64,000 nucleotides of DNA from Hamadaea tsunoensis DSM 44101 (GCF_000428945.1 NZ_AUAX01000001.1:1-64000), one strand, 5' to 3'. Shown: positions 16,112-24,904, numbered from the stretch's first letter. Notes: a model not told the origin generated them from the letters alone. Numbers and translations: made by a program.

Positions 16112-17542
16112 TCAGGCCCGGCCGAGGCGGCGCAGGAGGGAATCCGCCGCCATCGGGTACGCGCCGTGGCGGCGTACGCCGTCGGCGACCTCCCGGTCCG
16201 ACGACACCACGACGACCGCCCGGCCGGACGGTTCCGCTCGCACGAGGCGGCGTACGAGTTCGTCGGCGGTCTCGCCCTTGCGGGAGAAGAGGACGCGGAC
16301 ACCGCGCGGGGCCGGGGGCAGGCCGTGGACCTGTTCGGCGCCGTCGAAGACCACCGTCACCTCGACCCGCGTCTGGGCGGCGAGCCCGCCGAGGGCCGAG
16401 ATCAGCCGCGTACGCTGCTGTTCGAGCGAGATCTCCGGATAGCCGCGCTTGGTGACGTTGTAGCCGTCGACGATCAGATGCGCCTTCGGCAGGGCCAGGA
16501 GCTGGTCGAGCCGGGCGGGATCGTCGGCGTTCTGGGCGCGGGCCGCCGGGGACGGGCCGCCGGGGCGCTCGGCGAAGGCGTCGGCGATCGCGTCGGCGGG
16601 CAGCGTCTGGGCGGGATCCAGCGCGAGTTCGCGGCGCAGGCCGACGGCGGCCTGCCCGATCGTCTCCAGCAGCAGCCAGAGCCGGGCCTCGTCGACCGCG
16701 CGTTGCTGGCGGGCGTCCTGGCGGACGGTGGACGTGGACGCCTCGGCCTCCGCGAGCTTCGCCCGCAGCCGGCGCAGTTCGGCGTCGTGGTCGGCGGCGT
16801 TCTTCGCGATCCGGCCGCGTTCGGCCGCGACCGAGTCCGTCGCCTTCTTCAGGGCGGCCTGGCTCTCGCGCAGCGCCTTCGCGGTCGCGCGGCCCTCCTC
16901 GCGGACGGCGCTGAGCTCGTGGTGCACCTTGGCCAGCTCGTCGCGCAGCTTCTCGACCTCGACGCGGGCCACGGTCCGGTCGTGCTCGGCCCGCTGCGCC
17001 CGCGACTCCGCCTCGCGGACCAGTTCCGCGACGGCCGCGCTCTCGGCGTCGATGCGGACGGCGTACTCGGCGGCCTCGACCAGGTCCCGCCAGCCCGCCG
17101 GCCGGGCCAGGTACGCGAGCGCGGCGACCTCGATCGGATCGGCGGCCGCCGGCGACACGCCCTCCTGCACGGCCGCGCCCAGCTCGCCGGCCTCGGCGAG
17201 GACGCGCTGGCTGACCCGCTGCCGGAAGACGGGGTCGGCGGTCAGGTGGGCCGCGATGACCGGGCCGCCCATCCGGGCGCGACGGTTCGGCGCGAACTTC
17301 GCCACCTTGCGCAGCGGCGCGCCGAGTTCGTCCTGCGGCACGCCGGCCAGCACGCCGGCGGTGAGGGCGACGATCCGCTGGCGGACCGGCTCGGGCAACA
17401 CGGGTTCGGGTACGAACTCCTCGTCGACCTGCGGCGGGAGTGGCGGGAGCGGCGGCTCGGGAGGTGGCGGCGGGGCTCCGGGCAGAGCCCCGTCGATCTT
17501 CCCGGCCCCCTCGGGGCGGTCGATCATCTCCGGCTCTGCCAT
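16112..17542 (-). CDS. NYN (YacP-like PIN-fold) domain protein with coiled coil
   Basis: 476 aa. A Pro-rich N-terminus (APPPPPEPPLPPLPP) precedes a central heptad-rich coiled coil (about 150-275) and a C-terminal NYN domain starting at HLIVDGYNVTKRGYP, with VTVVFDGAEQ and VVSSDREVADGVRRHGA, the acidic-residue pattern of PIN-fold RNases. Role by family: RNA cleavage or processing; the coiled coil suggests oligomerisation. It is divergent from the DEDD/GIY-YIG nuclease gene. I recall the same adjacency in Streptomyces. Confidence 0.85.
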   Translation of the reverse strand: MAEPEMIDRPEGAGKIDGALPGAPPPPPEPPLPPLPPQVDEEFVPEPVLPEPVRQRIVALTAGVLAGVPQDELGAPLRKVAKFAPNRRARMGGPVIAAHLTADPVFRQRVSQRVLAEAGELGAAVQEGVSPAAADPIEVAALAYLARPAGWRDLVEAAEYAVRIDAESAAVAELVREAESRAQRAEHDRTVARVEVEKLRDELAKVHHELSAVREEGRATAKALRESQAALKKATDSVAAERGRIAKNAADHDAELRRLRAKLAEAEASTSTVRQDARQQRAVDEARLWLLLETIGQAAVGLRRELALDPAQTLPADAIADAFAERPGGPSPAARAQNADDPARLDQLLALPKAHLIVDGYNVTKRGYPEISLEQQRTRLISALGGLAAQTRVEVTVVFDGAEQVHGLPPAPRGVRVLFSRKGETADELVRRLVRAEPSGRAVVVVSSDREVADGVRRHGAYPMAADSLLRRLGRA

Positions 17543-17601
17543 CCCTCTAGTCTCCCACCTCGGTGTAGTGCTTTACGAGGCTCTTTGTCACACCCGTCGC
17601 C

Positions 17602-17607
17602 TAGGGT
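17602..17607 (+). promoter_or_regulatory. Predicted leaderless -10 (TAGGGT) for the DEDD/GIY-YIG gene
   Basis: Ends 7 bases before the GTG chosen at 17615 and supports that start over an in-frame GTG at 17606. The AGGG inside it could alternatively act as a ribosome site. Confidence 0.45.
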
Positions 17608-17614
17608 GCGCATC

Positions 17615-19459
17615 GTGCCCAACCCGATCCCCCGAGGTCAAACTTCCGCCACGTGGACGGGCCGTTCGGTCCCTGTCGTCGCAGCACCCCCGCCGCCCGT
17701 TCCGGCCCAGCCCGAACCCGGCCCGGCCGAGTCCACGCAGCTGAGTTTCGACGATATCCTGGGCGACCCGTTCGCGCTCGATCTCGTCCACACGACCTTC
17801 GTGGTCCTGGACTTGGAGACGACCGGCGGCAGCCCGCACGACGGGGACGGGATCACCGAGATCGGCGCGGTCAAGGTCCGCGGCGGCGAGGAACTCGGCC
17901 GGTTCGCCACATTGGTCAATCCGGGTCAGCCCATTCCGCCGTTCATCACGGTCCTCACCGGAATCACGACCGCGATGGTGCTGCCCGCGCCGAAGATCGA
18001 AGAGGTCCTGCCCGGTTTGCTGGAGTTCCTGCGCTCCACCGTCATCGTGGCCCACAACGCCCCTTACGACGTCGGTTTCCTCAAGGCCGCGTGCGCCCGC
18101 CACGGATACGCGTGGCCGGCGCTGCGCGTACTGGACACGGCGGCCCTGGCCCGGCGGGCGATCACGAAGGACGAGATCCCCAACCGGAAACTCGGCACGC
18201 TGGCCCATTTCTTCCACACCCCGCACCAGCCGAACCACCGGGCGCTGGACGACGCGCTGGCCACGGTCGACGTGCTGCACGCGCTGTTCGAGCGGCTCGG
18301 CAGCTTCCGCGTGCGGACGCTCGGCGACGCCATCGAGTTCGCCAAGGCGGTCTCGCCCGAACAGCGGGCCAAACGGACGCTGGCCGAAGGCCTCCCGCAC
18401 GCCCCGGGCGTCTACATCTTCCGGGGTCCCGACGAGCGGGCGCTCTACGTCGGCACCTCCGTCAACATCGCGACCCGCGTACGCAGCTATTTCACGGCAG
18501 CCGAGAAGCGGGCCCGGATCTCGGAGATGATCCGGATCGCCCATCGGGTCGACTCGGTCGTCTGCGCGCATCAGCTGGAGGCGCAGGTCCGGGAGCTGCG
18601 CCTGATCGCGGCCCATGCCCCGCCCTACAACCGCCGGTCGAAGCATCCGGACCGGGTGTGGTGGCTGCGGCTGACCGACGAGGCGTACCCGCGCCTGTCA
18701 CTCGTGCGGACGCCGGGCCCGGGCATCGCGCTGGGGCCGTTCCAGGGCAGGCACGCGGCGCAGGCGGCGATCGACGCGTGCTACGAGGCCCTGCCGCTGC
18801 GCCAGTGCACGACGAAGCTGTCGGCGAAGACCGCCTCGGCGATCTGCGCGCTGGCCGAGCTCGGCAAGTGCCATGCCCCTTGTGACCTGCGCGTCTCCGT
18901 CCAGGAATATGCCGACGTGGCCGCCGCCCCGTTCGCCGAGGCGGTGACGGGCGACCCCGAGCCGGTGATCCGTACGCTGCTCGGCCGCCTGAGGCGCCTG
19001 TCGGACGCCCAGCGCTACGAGGAGGCCGGCGCCCTGCGCAACCGGATGACCGCCTTCCTGCGCGCGGTGATCCGGCTGCAGCGGCTGTCGGGCCTGACCG
19101 CGCTGGCCGAGGTCGTCGGCGCCCGGCGGGACGCGGCCGGCGGCTGGGAGATCGCGATCGTGCGGCACGGCCGGCTCGCCGCCGCGATCACGGCACCGCC
19201 CGGCACGCATCCGCGGATCAGCCTGGAGACGGCCCGCGTGACTGCCGAAACCGTCACACCCGCGCAGCCCGGTCCGGTGCCGTGCGCCTCCCCCGAGGAG
19301 ACTGAACGCATCCTCGACTGGCTGGAGCATCCGAACACCCGGCTCGTCGAGGTGTCGGCCGACTGGGCGTCACCAGCGCGTGGCGCAGCGCGACTGAAGC
19401 CCCTTCTGACCCGTTTGGAGAGTGCCGCCGGGACACGGATGATGAACGAAAGCGCATGA
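17615..19459 (+). CDS. DEDD exonuclease fused to a GIY-YIG (UvrC/Cho-like) nuclease
   Basis: 614 aa. N-terminal DnaQ-type 3'-5' exonuclease: motif I VVLDLETTGG (near 64), motif II VIVAHNAPYDVGFL and motif III NHRALDDALAT. Then a GIY-YIG nuclease domain (PGVYIFRGPDERALYVGTSV, near 262-285) followed by the UvrC/Cho-like Cys motif LGKCHAPCDL. The architecture is a known actinobacterial family (Rv2191-like) thought to act in DNA repair. No helicase-binding UvrC C-terminal domain is visible. Key DEDD and GIY residues are retained, so both activities are plausible. Confidence 0.92.
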   Translation: MPNPIPRGQTSATWTGRSVPVVAAPPPPVPAQPEPGPAESTQLSFDDILGDPFALDLVHTTFVVLDLETTGGSPHDGDGITEIGAVKVRGGEELGRFATLVNPGQPIPPFITVLTGITTAMVLPAPKIEEVLPGLLEFLRSTVIVAHNAPYDVGFLKAACARHGYAWPALRVLDTAALARRAITKDEIPNRKLGTLAHFFHTPHQPNHRALDDALATVDVLHALFERLGSFRVRTLGDAIEFAKAVSPEQRAKRTLAEGLPHAPGVYIFRGPDERALYVGTSVNIATRVRSYFTAAEKRARISEMIRIAHRVDSVVCAHQLEAQVRELRLIAAHAPPYNRRSKHPDRVWWLRLTDEAYPRLSLVRTPGPGIALGPFQGRHAAQAAIDACYEALPLRQCTTKLSAKTASAICALAELGKCHAPCDLRVSVQEYADVAAAPFAEAVTGDPEPVIRTLLGRLRRLSDAQRYEEAGALRNRMTAFLRAVIRLQRLSGLTALAEVVGARRDAAGGWEIAIVRHGRLAAAITAPPGTHPRISLETARVTAETVTPAQPGPVPCASPEETERILDWLEHPNTRLVEVSADWASPARGAARLKPLLTRLESAAGTRMMNESA

Positions 19460-19607
19460 GGTATTGACCGAAAGTCGCAGACGTTCGTTACTAGTCTTAA
19501 GAGACACGAGCGAACCCGTCCGGCCGTGAGGATCAGATCCGATCGCTGAAGATCGCCGATCCTTCCCCGGACGCGCCGCGTGACTGGCCCGGAGGGGGGT
19601 GTCCACA

Positions 19608-21566
19608 ATGGATGTCAATGCCGGCCTGGGCGCGCAACAGCTGACCAACTCGACGCAGCCGCTCACGAACAGGGTCCGGTCCTGGTTCGCCGCCCCCGAC
19701 CGGCTCGGCCGGCCGGCTCCCAGCATCAGTCCCATGGCCGCTCTCGTCCGCGCGCACCGGCAGGTGCATCCGGGCGCCGACACCGTCCTGGTCCGGCAGG
19801 CGTACGTGACGGCGAAGCGGTATCACGAGGGGCAGTTCCGCAAGAGCGGCGAGCCCTACGTGACGCATCCGCTGGCCGTCGCGCAGATCCTCGCCGACCT
19901 CGGGATGGACACGACTACGCTGGTCGCGGCGCTGCTGCACGACACCGTCGAGGACACCGACTACACCCTCGAAACCCTGCGTGACGACTTCGGCGACGAG
20001 GTCGCCCACCTGGTCGACGGCGTGACCAAGTTCGACAAGGGCCACTTCGGGGCGATCGCCGAGGCCGAGACGATCCGCAAGATGATCGTCGCCGCCCGCC
20101 GGGACGTCCGCGTCCTCGTCATCAAGCTGGCCGACCGCCTGCACAACATGCGTACGCTCGACGCGCGCTCGCCCGCCTCCCGGGCCCGGATCGCCGGTGC
20201 GACCAAGGAGGTCCTCGTCCCGCTGTGCGACCGGCTCGGCATCCAGGTCCTCAAACGGGAGCTGGAGGACGTCGTCCTGGAGCACCTGGAACCGGAGACC
20301 TTCGCGCTGATCGACCAGGTGGTGCAGGAGCGGGTCCTCTGGAAGGACTTCCTCGACCACATCATCCTGACCGCCGAGAACGTGCTGCGCAAAGACGACG
20401 TCGACGCCGAGATCCGGCCGCGCCACCGCCACCACTACACGATCTGGCGCGACACCAAGGCCGTCGGGGACCACATCAAGCCGCTGGACATGCCGCGCAT
20501 CGTGATCCTCGTCGACGGGCCCGACACCGACTGCTACGCCGCCCTCGGCGCGATCCACCGCGCGTTCCGGCCGGTACCGGGGCGGTTCAAGGACTTCATC
20601 GCCTCGCCGAAGAACAACCTCTACCGGTCGTTGCACACGACCGTGCTCGGCCCCGACAGCCGCCCGGTCGAGGTGCTGATCCGCACCGACCAGATGCACC
20701 GCGACGTCGAGTACGGCATCATCGCCCGGTTCCGCTACCCCAGCCGGGTGCTGCCGGACAAGCTGAGCCAGACCATCGGCAACGCCCTGACCTCCGCGCC
20801 CGTCATCGCGATGGGCAAGGCCCTCCCCCAGTCCCTGCGCCGCCCGCTGGCCGGGATGCTCGGCATGCTCACGGGCGACGCGCGGGACGCCTCCGCGGCC
20901 GCCGCCGCCGCGGCCGAGGCCACCGACCTCGAATGGCTGCGCCGGGTGCTCGACCTGGAACAGGACACCACCAACGCCGCCCAGTTCGTCCGTTCGCTGC
21001 GGGGCGACCTGGCCGAGCGGCAGATCCAGGTCATCGCCCGCGGCCGGACGTTCGTGCTGCCCTCGGGCTCGACGCCGCTGGACGTCGCGTACGACCTGGG
21101 GCCGCACGTGGGCGACCGGACGCTGGCCGCGGCCGTCAACGGGGAGATGGCGCCGCTGTCCGCCACGCTCGTGGACGGCGACGTCGTCGAGATCATCGAA
21201 GCCGAGCCCGGGCAGGCCGCCGGTCCGTTCGAGGAATGGCTGACCTACGTCCAGTCTCCCAAGGCCCAGCTGCACCTGCGGCGCCGGTTCCGGGAACACA
21301 ATGTGGACGACGACCCGGCCGGCACGATCACCGACCGGATAGCGATCGGCCGCGCCGCCCTCGGGCTCGCGCTGCGGCGCCGCTCCCGGGGCCTCGCCGA
21401 CGACGACTGGCTGGTCAAGCTGGCCGAGCACCTCGGCTTCCCGGACCTGGACACCATGCTGGTCGCGATCGCCGCCCACCGGCTGCGGGCCGACAACGTC
21501 GTGGACGAGCTGATCACGCTGGTCGACAACGGCCCCGGAGCAGCGCCGAGTACAGTCTCCGGGTGA
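19608..21566 (+). CDS. Divergent RelA/SpoT homologue (HD, synthetase-like and TGS domains)
   Basis: 652 aa, ATG at 19608 with GGAGGGGGG 8 bases upstream. HD hydrolase domain is intact: HPLAVAQIL, ALLHDTVEDT and KLADRLHNMRTL. The synthetase region keeps RFKDFIASPKNN and YRSLHTTVLGP but departs from consensus: the usual IRTxxMHxxAEYGxAAHW ends here as IRTDQMHRDVEYGIIARFRY, and the arginine of the DLxGxRxIVD motif is replaced. A TGS domain follows (FVLPSGSTPLDVAYDLG). There is no C-terminal ACT domain. Compared with usual Rel (about 750-800 aa) it is short. It may be mainly a (p)ppGpp hydrolase or regulatory paralogue. Confidence 0.85.
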   Translation: MDVNAGLGAQQLTNSTQPLTNRVRSWFAAPDRLGRPAPSISPMAALVRAHRQVHPGADTVLVRQAYVTAKRYHEGQFRKSGEPYVTHPLAVAQILADLGMDTTTLVAALLHDTVEDTDYTLETLRDDFGDEVAHLVDGVTKFDKGHFGAIAEAETIRKMIVAARRDVRVLVIKLADRLHNMRTLDARSPASRARIAGATKEVLVPLCDRLGIQVLKRELEDVVLEHLEPETFALIDQVVQERVLWKDFLDHIILTAENVLRKDDVDAEIRPRHRHHYTIWRDTKAVGDHIKPLDMPRIVILVDGPDTDCYAALGAIHRAFRPVPGRFKDFIASPKNNLYRSLHTTVLGPDSRPVEVLIRTDQMHRDVEYGIIARFRYPSRVLPDKLSQTIGNALTSAPVIAMGKALPQSLRRPLAGMLGMLTGDARDASAAAAAAAEATDLEWLRRVLDLEQDTTNAAQFVRSLRGDLAERQIQVIARGRTFVLPSGSTPLDVAYDLGPHVGDRTLAAAVNGEMAPLSATLVDGDVVEIIEAEPGQAAGPFEEWLTYVQSPKAQLHLRRRFREHNVDDDPAGTITDRIAIGRAALGLALRRRSRGLADDDWLVKLAEHLGFPDLDTMLVAIAAHRLRADNVVDELITLVDNGPGAAPSTVSG

Positions 21567-22132
21567 GCCCACGCCGTTCCGCTCTGCGTACGCGTCTGAC
21601 CTCGATCGGGTACGGGGTCTTCTACCGGCTCCCACCCAAGGTCCGGACCCGCCTGGTCCGCATCGCGACCCCCACCTACACCGTCGGCGCGGTCGTGCTG
21701 CTGTTCTCCTCCACCGAGCCGCGCCGGCTGCTGCTGCTGCGCCAGCCGCCCGGCCGGGGCTGGTCGTTGCCGGCCGGCCTGCTCGAACGCGGCGAAACCC
21801 CGGCCCAGGGCGCCGTACGCGAGGCCGCCGAGGAGACCGGCATCGAAATCGACCCGGCCGACCTCCTGCCCGCCAACCCGAACGCCGTGGTGCACACGAA
21901 GGGCCGCTGGGTGGACACGGTGTTCACCGCCGACCTGGACCCGGATCGCGTCGAGCTGAGCGTGGACGGGGCCGAGGTCTGGGAGGCCGCCTGGCATCCC
22001 CTCGACGACCTGCCGAAGATGACCGTCGCCACGGGCCGGCTGCTCGGCGTCTACGGGATCGGCCCGTACGCGGCCGACGAACCGACCGGCGGGCTCCCCG
22101 GATCGCGGCCCGCGCCCCGGAAGGATCAGTGA
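21563..22132 (+). CDS. Nudix hydrolase
   Basis: 189 aa. Complete Nudix box: GLLERGETPAQGAVREAAEE followed by TGI, the Mg-binding helix that hydrolyses nucleoside diphosphates linked to another moiety. The N-terminal 45 residues (SPRRSALRTRLTSIGYGVFY) are basic and hydrophobic and may be an extension for membrane or partner binding. GTG overlaps the upstream TGA by 4 bases, and the next gene overlaps its stop, making a tightly coupled RSH-Nudix-nucleotidyltransferase operon. Substrate unknown. Confidence 0.9.
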   Translation: MSPRRSALRTRLTSIGYGVFYRLPPKVRTRLVRIATPTYTVGAVVLLFSSTEPRRLLLLRQPPGRGWSLPAGLLERGETPAQGAVREAAEETGIEIDPADLLPANPNAVVHTKGRWVDTVFTADLDPDRVELSVDGAEVWEAAWHPLDDLPKMTVATGRLLGVYGIGPYAADEPTGGLPGSRPAPRKDQ

Positions 22133-22935
22133 TGAACCTCGCCGCGATCGTCCTCGCCGCCGGTGAGGGGCAGCGCCTGCGGCCACTGACGACGATCCGC
22201 CCGAAGGCGCTCTGCCCGGTCGGCAACGAGGCCATGCTCGACCGCGCGCTCGCCCTGCTCGCCTCCATCGGACTCACCGGACCGGGGAACGTCGCCGTCA
22301 ACGCCTGCTGGCTGGCCGACCAGGTCGTCGAGCACGTCGGCGAACGCGCGTACATGAGTGTGGAGAAAGAGCTCCTCGGCAGCGCCGGCAGTGTCGGCAA
22401 GCTGCGCTCGTGGGTCGACGGCCGGCCGGTGCTCGTGCTCAACGCCGACGCGTACTTCTCCGGGGACGTCAGGATCTCCTCGCTGCTCGACGGCTGGGAT
22501 ACGCGTACTCTGCGGATGTTGGGCCAGGTGCACGTCGGGCATCAGGGCGAGTTCGGCGGCTACGACTTCGCGGGCATGTCGCTCCTGCCCGCGGCGACGG
22601 CCGCGCGGCTGCCGGAGGAGCACGGCGATCTGGTACGCGAAGCGTGGCGCCCCGCGGAGGCGGCGGGCGGGCTGGAGATCATCCGTCTGCACGGGCTGTA
22701 CCTGGACTGCGGTACGCCGACCAGCTACCTGCACGCGAACCTCCTGGAGGTCGAGGACTGCCTGATCGCGCCGGACGCGCGGGTGACCGGAACGGTCGGG
22801 CGCAGCGTGATCGGCGCCGGCGCGGTGGTCGAGGGCGAGGTCCACGACTCCGTGATCTGGCCGGGCGCCCGGGTGGAACGCGGCGAGAAGCTGACCCGCG
22901 CCATCCGCGCGGCGGGGCACACCGTGCGGGTCTAA
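22132..22935 (+). CDS. Nucleotidyltransferase (sugar-1-phosphate type)
   Basis: 267 aa. Begins with the NTP-transferase signature IVLAAGEGQRLRPLTT and RPKALCPVGN, has LVLNADAYF for the catalytic metal site, and finishes with left-handed beta-helix hexapeptides (VTGTVGRSVIGAGAVVEGEV). This is the layout of GDP-mannose or dTDP-glucose pyrophosphorylases, though shorter than most. ATG at 22132 is preferred (GGAAGGA 6 bases upstream) over GTG at 22129. Product not determinable. Confidence 0.87.
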   Translation: MNLAAIVLAAGEGQRLRPLTTIRPKALCPVGNEAMLDRALALLASIGLTGPGNVAVNACWLADQVVEHVGERAYMSVEKELLGSAGSVGKLRSWVDGRPVLVLNADAYFSGDVRISSLLDGWDTRTLRMLGQVHVGHQGEFGGYDFAGMSLLPAATAARLPEEHGDLVREAWRPAEAAGGLEIIRLHGLYLDCGTPTSYLHANLLEVEDCLIAPDARVTGTVGRSVIGAGAVVEGEVHDSVIWPGARVERGEKLTRAIRAAGHTVRV

Positions 22936-22938
22936 ACT
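22933..22938 (+). promoter_or_regulatory. Predicted leaderless -10 (TAAACT) for the AsnC-domain gene
   Basis: Lies over the stop codon of the preceding gene and ends 6 bases before the GTG at 22945. Confidence 0.5.
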
Positions 22939-22944
22939 CGCCCT

Positions 22945-23229
22945 GTGATCACCGCCATTGTTCTCATCGACTGCGCGACCGACTCGATCCCCGAGGTCGC
23001 GAAGACCCTGGCCGATCTGCCCGGCGTGAGCGAGGTCTACTCGGTCGCGGGCGGCGTCGACCTCATCGCGATCGTGCGCGTCAAGGAGTTCGAGCAGATC
23101 GCCGAGGTCATCGCGGGCAGCATCTCCAAGACGCCGGGCGTCGTCGGCACCGACACGCACATCGCGTTCCGGGCGTACTCGCGCCACGATCTGGAGGAGA
23201 CGTTCTCGATCGGGTTCCCCGAGAACTGA
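22945..23229 (+). CDS. Stand-alone Lrp/AsnC ligand-binding (RAM) domain protein
   Basis: 94 aa. Matches only the C-terminal effector domain of Lrp/AsnC regulators: ITAIVLIDCATDSIPEVAKT, GVSEVYSVAGGVDLIAIVRV and KTPGVVGTDTHIAFRAYSR. There is no helix-turn-helix. Such proteins form dimers and higher rings that bind amino acids, and may modulate full-length Lrp proteins. Widely conserved in actinobacteria near the trpD/qcr region. GTG start, no ribosome site. Confidence 0.9.
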   Translation: MITAIVLIDCATDSIPEVAKTLADLPGVSEVYSVAGGVDLIAIVRVKEFEQIAEVIAGSISKTPGVVGTDTHIAFRAYSRHDLEETFSIGFPEN

Positions 23230-23254
23230 TTACTCTTTAGTAACTTAGGCCGTC

Positions 23255-23260
23255 TACGCT
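23255..23260 (+). promoter_or_regulatory. Predicted leaderless -10 (TACGCT) for the alpha/beta-hydrolase gene
   Basis: Ends 7 bases before the ATG at 23268; no ribosome site. Confidence 0.5.
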
Positions 23261-23267
23261 GGCGGCC

Positions 23268-24089
23268 ATGCAGATCGAGATCGACCGCGGGTCCGACCGC
23301 CTCGCCGTCACGGTTTTCGGCGAAGGTACGCCGGGTGCGCCCCTGTTCGTGCTGGTACCGGCGATGGGCGTACCGGCCCGGTACTACCGGCCGTTCGCCG
23401 ACCTGCTCACCGCCGCCGGGTACGCCGTCGCGGCGGCGGATCTGCGCGGCACCGGTCTGAGCGGCTTCCGCGCCTCGCGCCGCAGCACCTACGGGCTCGC
23501 CGACCTCGCCGACGACGTGGCCGCCGTCCTCGACGGACTCTCCACGCTCCGGGCCGGCCGGCCCACGTACCTTGTCGGGCACAGTCTCGGCGGGCAGGCG
23601 GCCGTGCTGCACCTCGCGCGTACGCTCGACCCGTCCGTGGCCGGACTCGTCCTTGTCGCATGTGGACTGCCCTACTGGCGGCTGTTCGGCGCCCGCTCCC
23701 CCGGCGTGTGGGCGTTCACCCAGTCGCTCGCCGGGATCTCCGCGATCGCCGGGTACTGGCCCGGCTGGGGATTCGGCGGACGCCAGGCGCGTGGCGTCAT
23801 CCGCGACTGGGCGTACACGGCGCGTACCGGCCGGTTCCCCGCCTCGCTCGGGGCGGATCCGGCCGCGGTGACGACGCCGGTTCTCGCGATCAGCGTCGAC
23901 GACGACCAGTACACGCCGCCGCCCACCACGGACCAGCTCACGTCTCGCCTGACCAGCGCACCGGTGACTCGACTCCACGTCACCAACGCCGAGGCGGGCA
24001 GTACCCTCGACCATTTCCGGTGGGTCCGCGCGGCCACCCCGATCGTCGGCCACATCACCGGCTGGCTCCCCAGCCCGGTCCGCCCATAA
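23268..24089 (+). CDS. Alpha/beta hydrolase (serine type)
   Basis: 273 aa. Oxyanion region LVPAMGVPARYYRP, nucleophile elbow VGHSLGG (Ser near 105), acid in ISVDDDQYTPP and base in TLDHFRW. Unlike the hydrolase at 503-1288 the catalytic serine is intact. No signal peptide; cytoplasmic lipase/esterase-like enzyme of unknown substrate. The TAA stop at 24087-24089 is immediately followed by a dispersed repeat. Confidence 0.88.
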   Translation: MQIEIDRGSDRLAVTVFGEGTPGAPLFVLVPAMGVPARYYRPFADLLTAAGYAVAAADLRGTGLSGFRASRRSTYGLADLADDVAAVLDGLSTLRAGRPTYLVGHSLGGQAAVLHLARTLDPSVAGLVLVACGLPYWRLFGARSPGVWAFTQSLAGISAIAGYWPGWGFGGRQARGVIRDWAYTARTGRFPASLGADPAAVTTPVLAISVDDDQYTPPPTTDQLTSRLTSAPVTRLHVTNAEAGSTLDHFRWVRAATPIVGHITGWLPSPVRP

Positions 24090-24276
24090 AGTTCAAGATC
24101 TTTTTGTCCCGGGCTCGCCGATCTCGCCTCCGCTCCTCCCGCGGGAGACCGTTCCGCCCCTATCGCTGCGCTCCGGGGACTCCACTGCCACCTGAGTGGG
24201 GCGAAGCATCCTTCACCGCGGTCCGGTCACCGTTTCACCCAACCCCCACCCGGCCTTTGTCGCGACTGTCCGATAT
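24090..24276 (+). repeat. Dispersed stop-codon repeat, copy 4
   Basis: Starts at the base after the hydrolase stop with AGTTCAAGATCTTTTTGTCC, then CGGGCTCGCCGATCTCGCC, CTCCCGCGGGAGACCG, GCATCCTTCACCG and terminal TTTGTCGCGACTGTCCGATA. It is inverted relative to copy 5 at 24725-24904, so the two form the outer arms of an 815-base inverted repeat. Confidence 0.8.
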
Positions 24277-24309
24277 GGGGCGAGGTCGCGGCTGCGGTGT
24301 GATTCGGCG

Positions 24310-24455
24310 TGATCGAATACCGTCATCACGGCATTGCGAGGCCGATTCCCTTGATCGAATACCGTTATTGCGGCAAAAGAGCGCTCTCCTGCCGTATTGA
24401 CGGTATTTGATCACGCTGAGGGGGCTGGGAATGCCGTAATAGCGGTCAACGATCA
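24310..24455. repeat. Array 2: four TGATC-headed 24-bp units in two-direct, two-inverted order
   Basis: Units beginning TGATCGAATACCGT lie at 24310-24333 and 24352-24375 (plus, 42 bp apart). Inverted versions ending GGTATTTGATCA or GGTCAACGATCA lie at 24390-24413 and 24432-24455 (42 bp apart). The whole 146 bp is an imperfect palindrome. No coding potential. The layout matches array 1 at the window start. Confidence 0.75.
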
Positions 24456-24493
24456 CCGGCCGCAGGGATGTTCGGCTTGATCGCGACGCGAAA

Positions 24494-24561
24494 GCTTGAT
24501 CAAGTACCCGGATGCTGTCAAAAACGGCCCGTTTTTGCAGATCCCCGGCTCTTGATCAAGC
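24494..24561. repeat. 68-bp imperfect palindrome bounded by CTTGATCAAG
   Basis: GCTTGATCAAG at 24494-24504 and its inverse at 24551-24561 flank a central hairpin (CAAAAACGG/CCGTTTTTG). CTTGATCAAG is self-complementary. The intervening halves also pair partly (ACCCGGAT with ATCCCCGG). Part of the 873-base gene-free island 24090-24962. Confidence 0.7.
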
Positions 24562-24657
24562 AATGGAGATCCACACCTACAGATTCCGGGCACTCGATCA
24601 CCGCCCACCACCTCGCGGCCGAACCGATCGTGCCGAGCCTCGGTCGCGCCGTCCGGA

Positions 24658-24904
24658 CTTTGTCCTGCCTGTCCGATATGGAGGATGGCCGGTCGACCCG
24701 CCGGTGGTCGTCGGCGGCTCCGACGTATCGGACAGTCGCGACAAAGGCCGGGTGGAAACGGTGACTGGACGACGGTGAATGATGCTTCGCCCCACTGTGC
24801 TGGCAGCGGAGGCCTCGGAGCGAAGCGGAGGGGCCGGAGCGGTCTCCCGCGGGAGGAGCGGAGGCGAGATCGACGAACCCGGGACCTAAATTTGATCTTG
24901 ATTT
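24658..24904 (-). repeat. Dispersed repeat, copy 5, with inverted terminal motif
   Basis: The full copy is 24725-24904 on the minus strand: terminal GTATCGGACAGTCGCGACAA at 24725, then GGAGACCG-type, CGATCTC and CAAGATCAAATTTAGG blocks toward qcrB. A second, inverted version of the terminal motif (CTTTGTCCTGCCTGTCCGAT) lies at 24658. Separated from the qcrB stop by that gene's own hairpin. Confidence 0.75.

Noticed and set aside
22126-23187. Long minus-strand frame opposite the nucleotidyltransferase
   Set aside because: Opposes two genes with clear motifs and ribosome sites; composition is typical of antisense GC-rich shadows.
24310-24455. CRISPR array
   Set aside because: Only four diverged units in both orientations, spacers of 14-18 bp and no cas genes.
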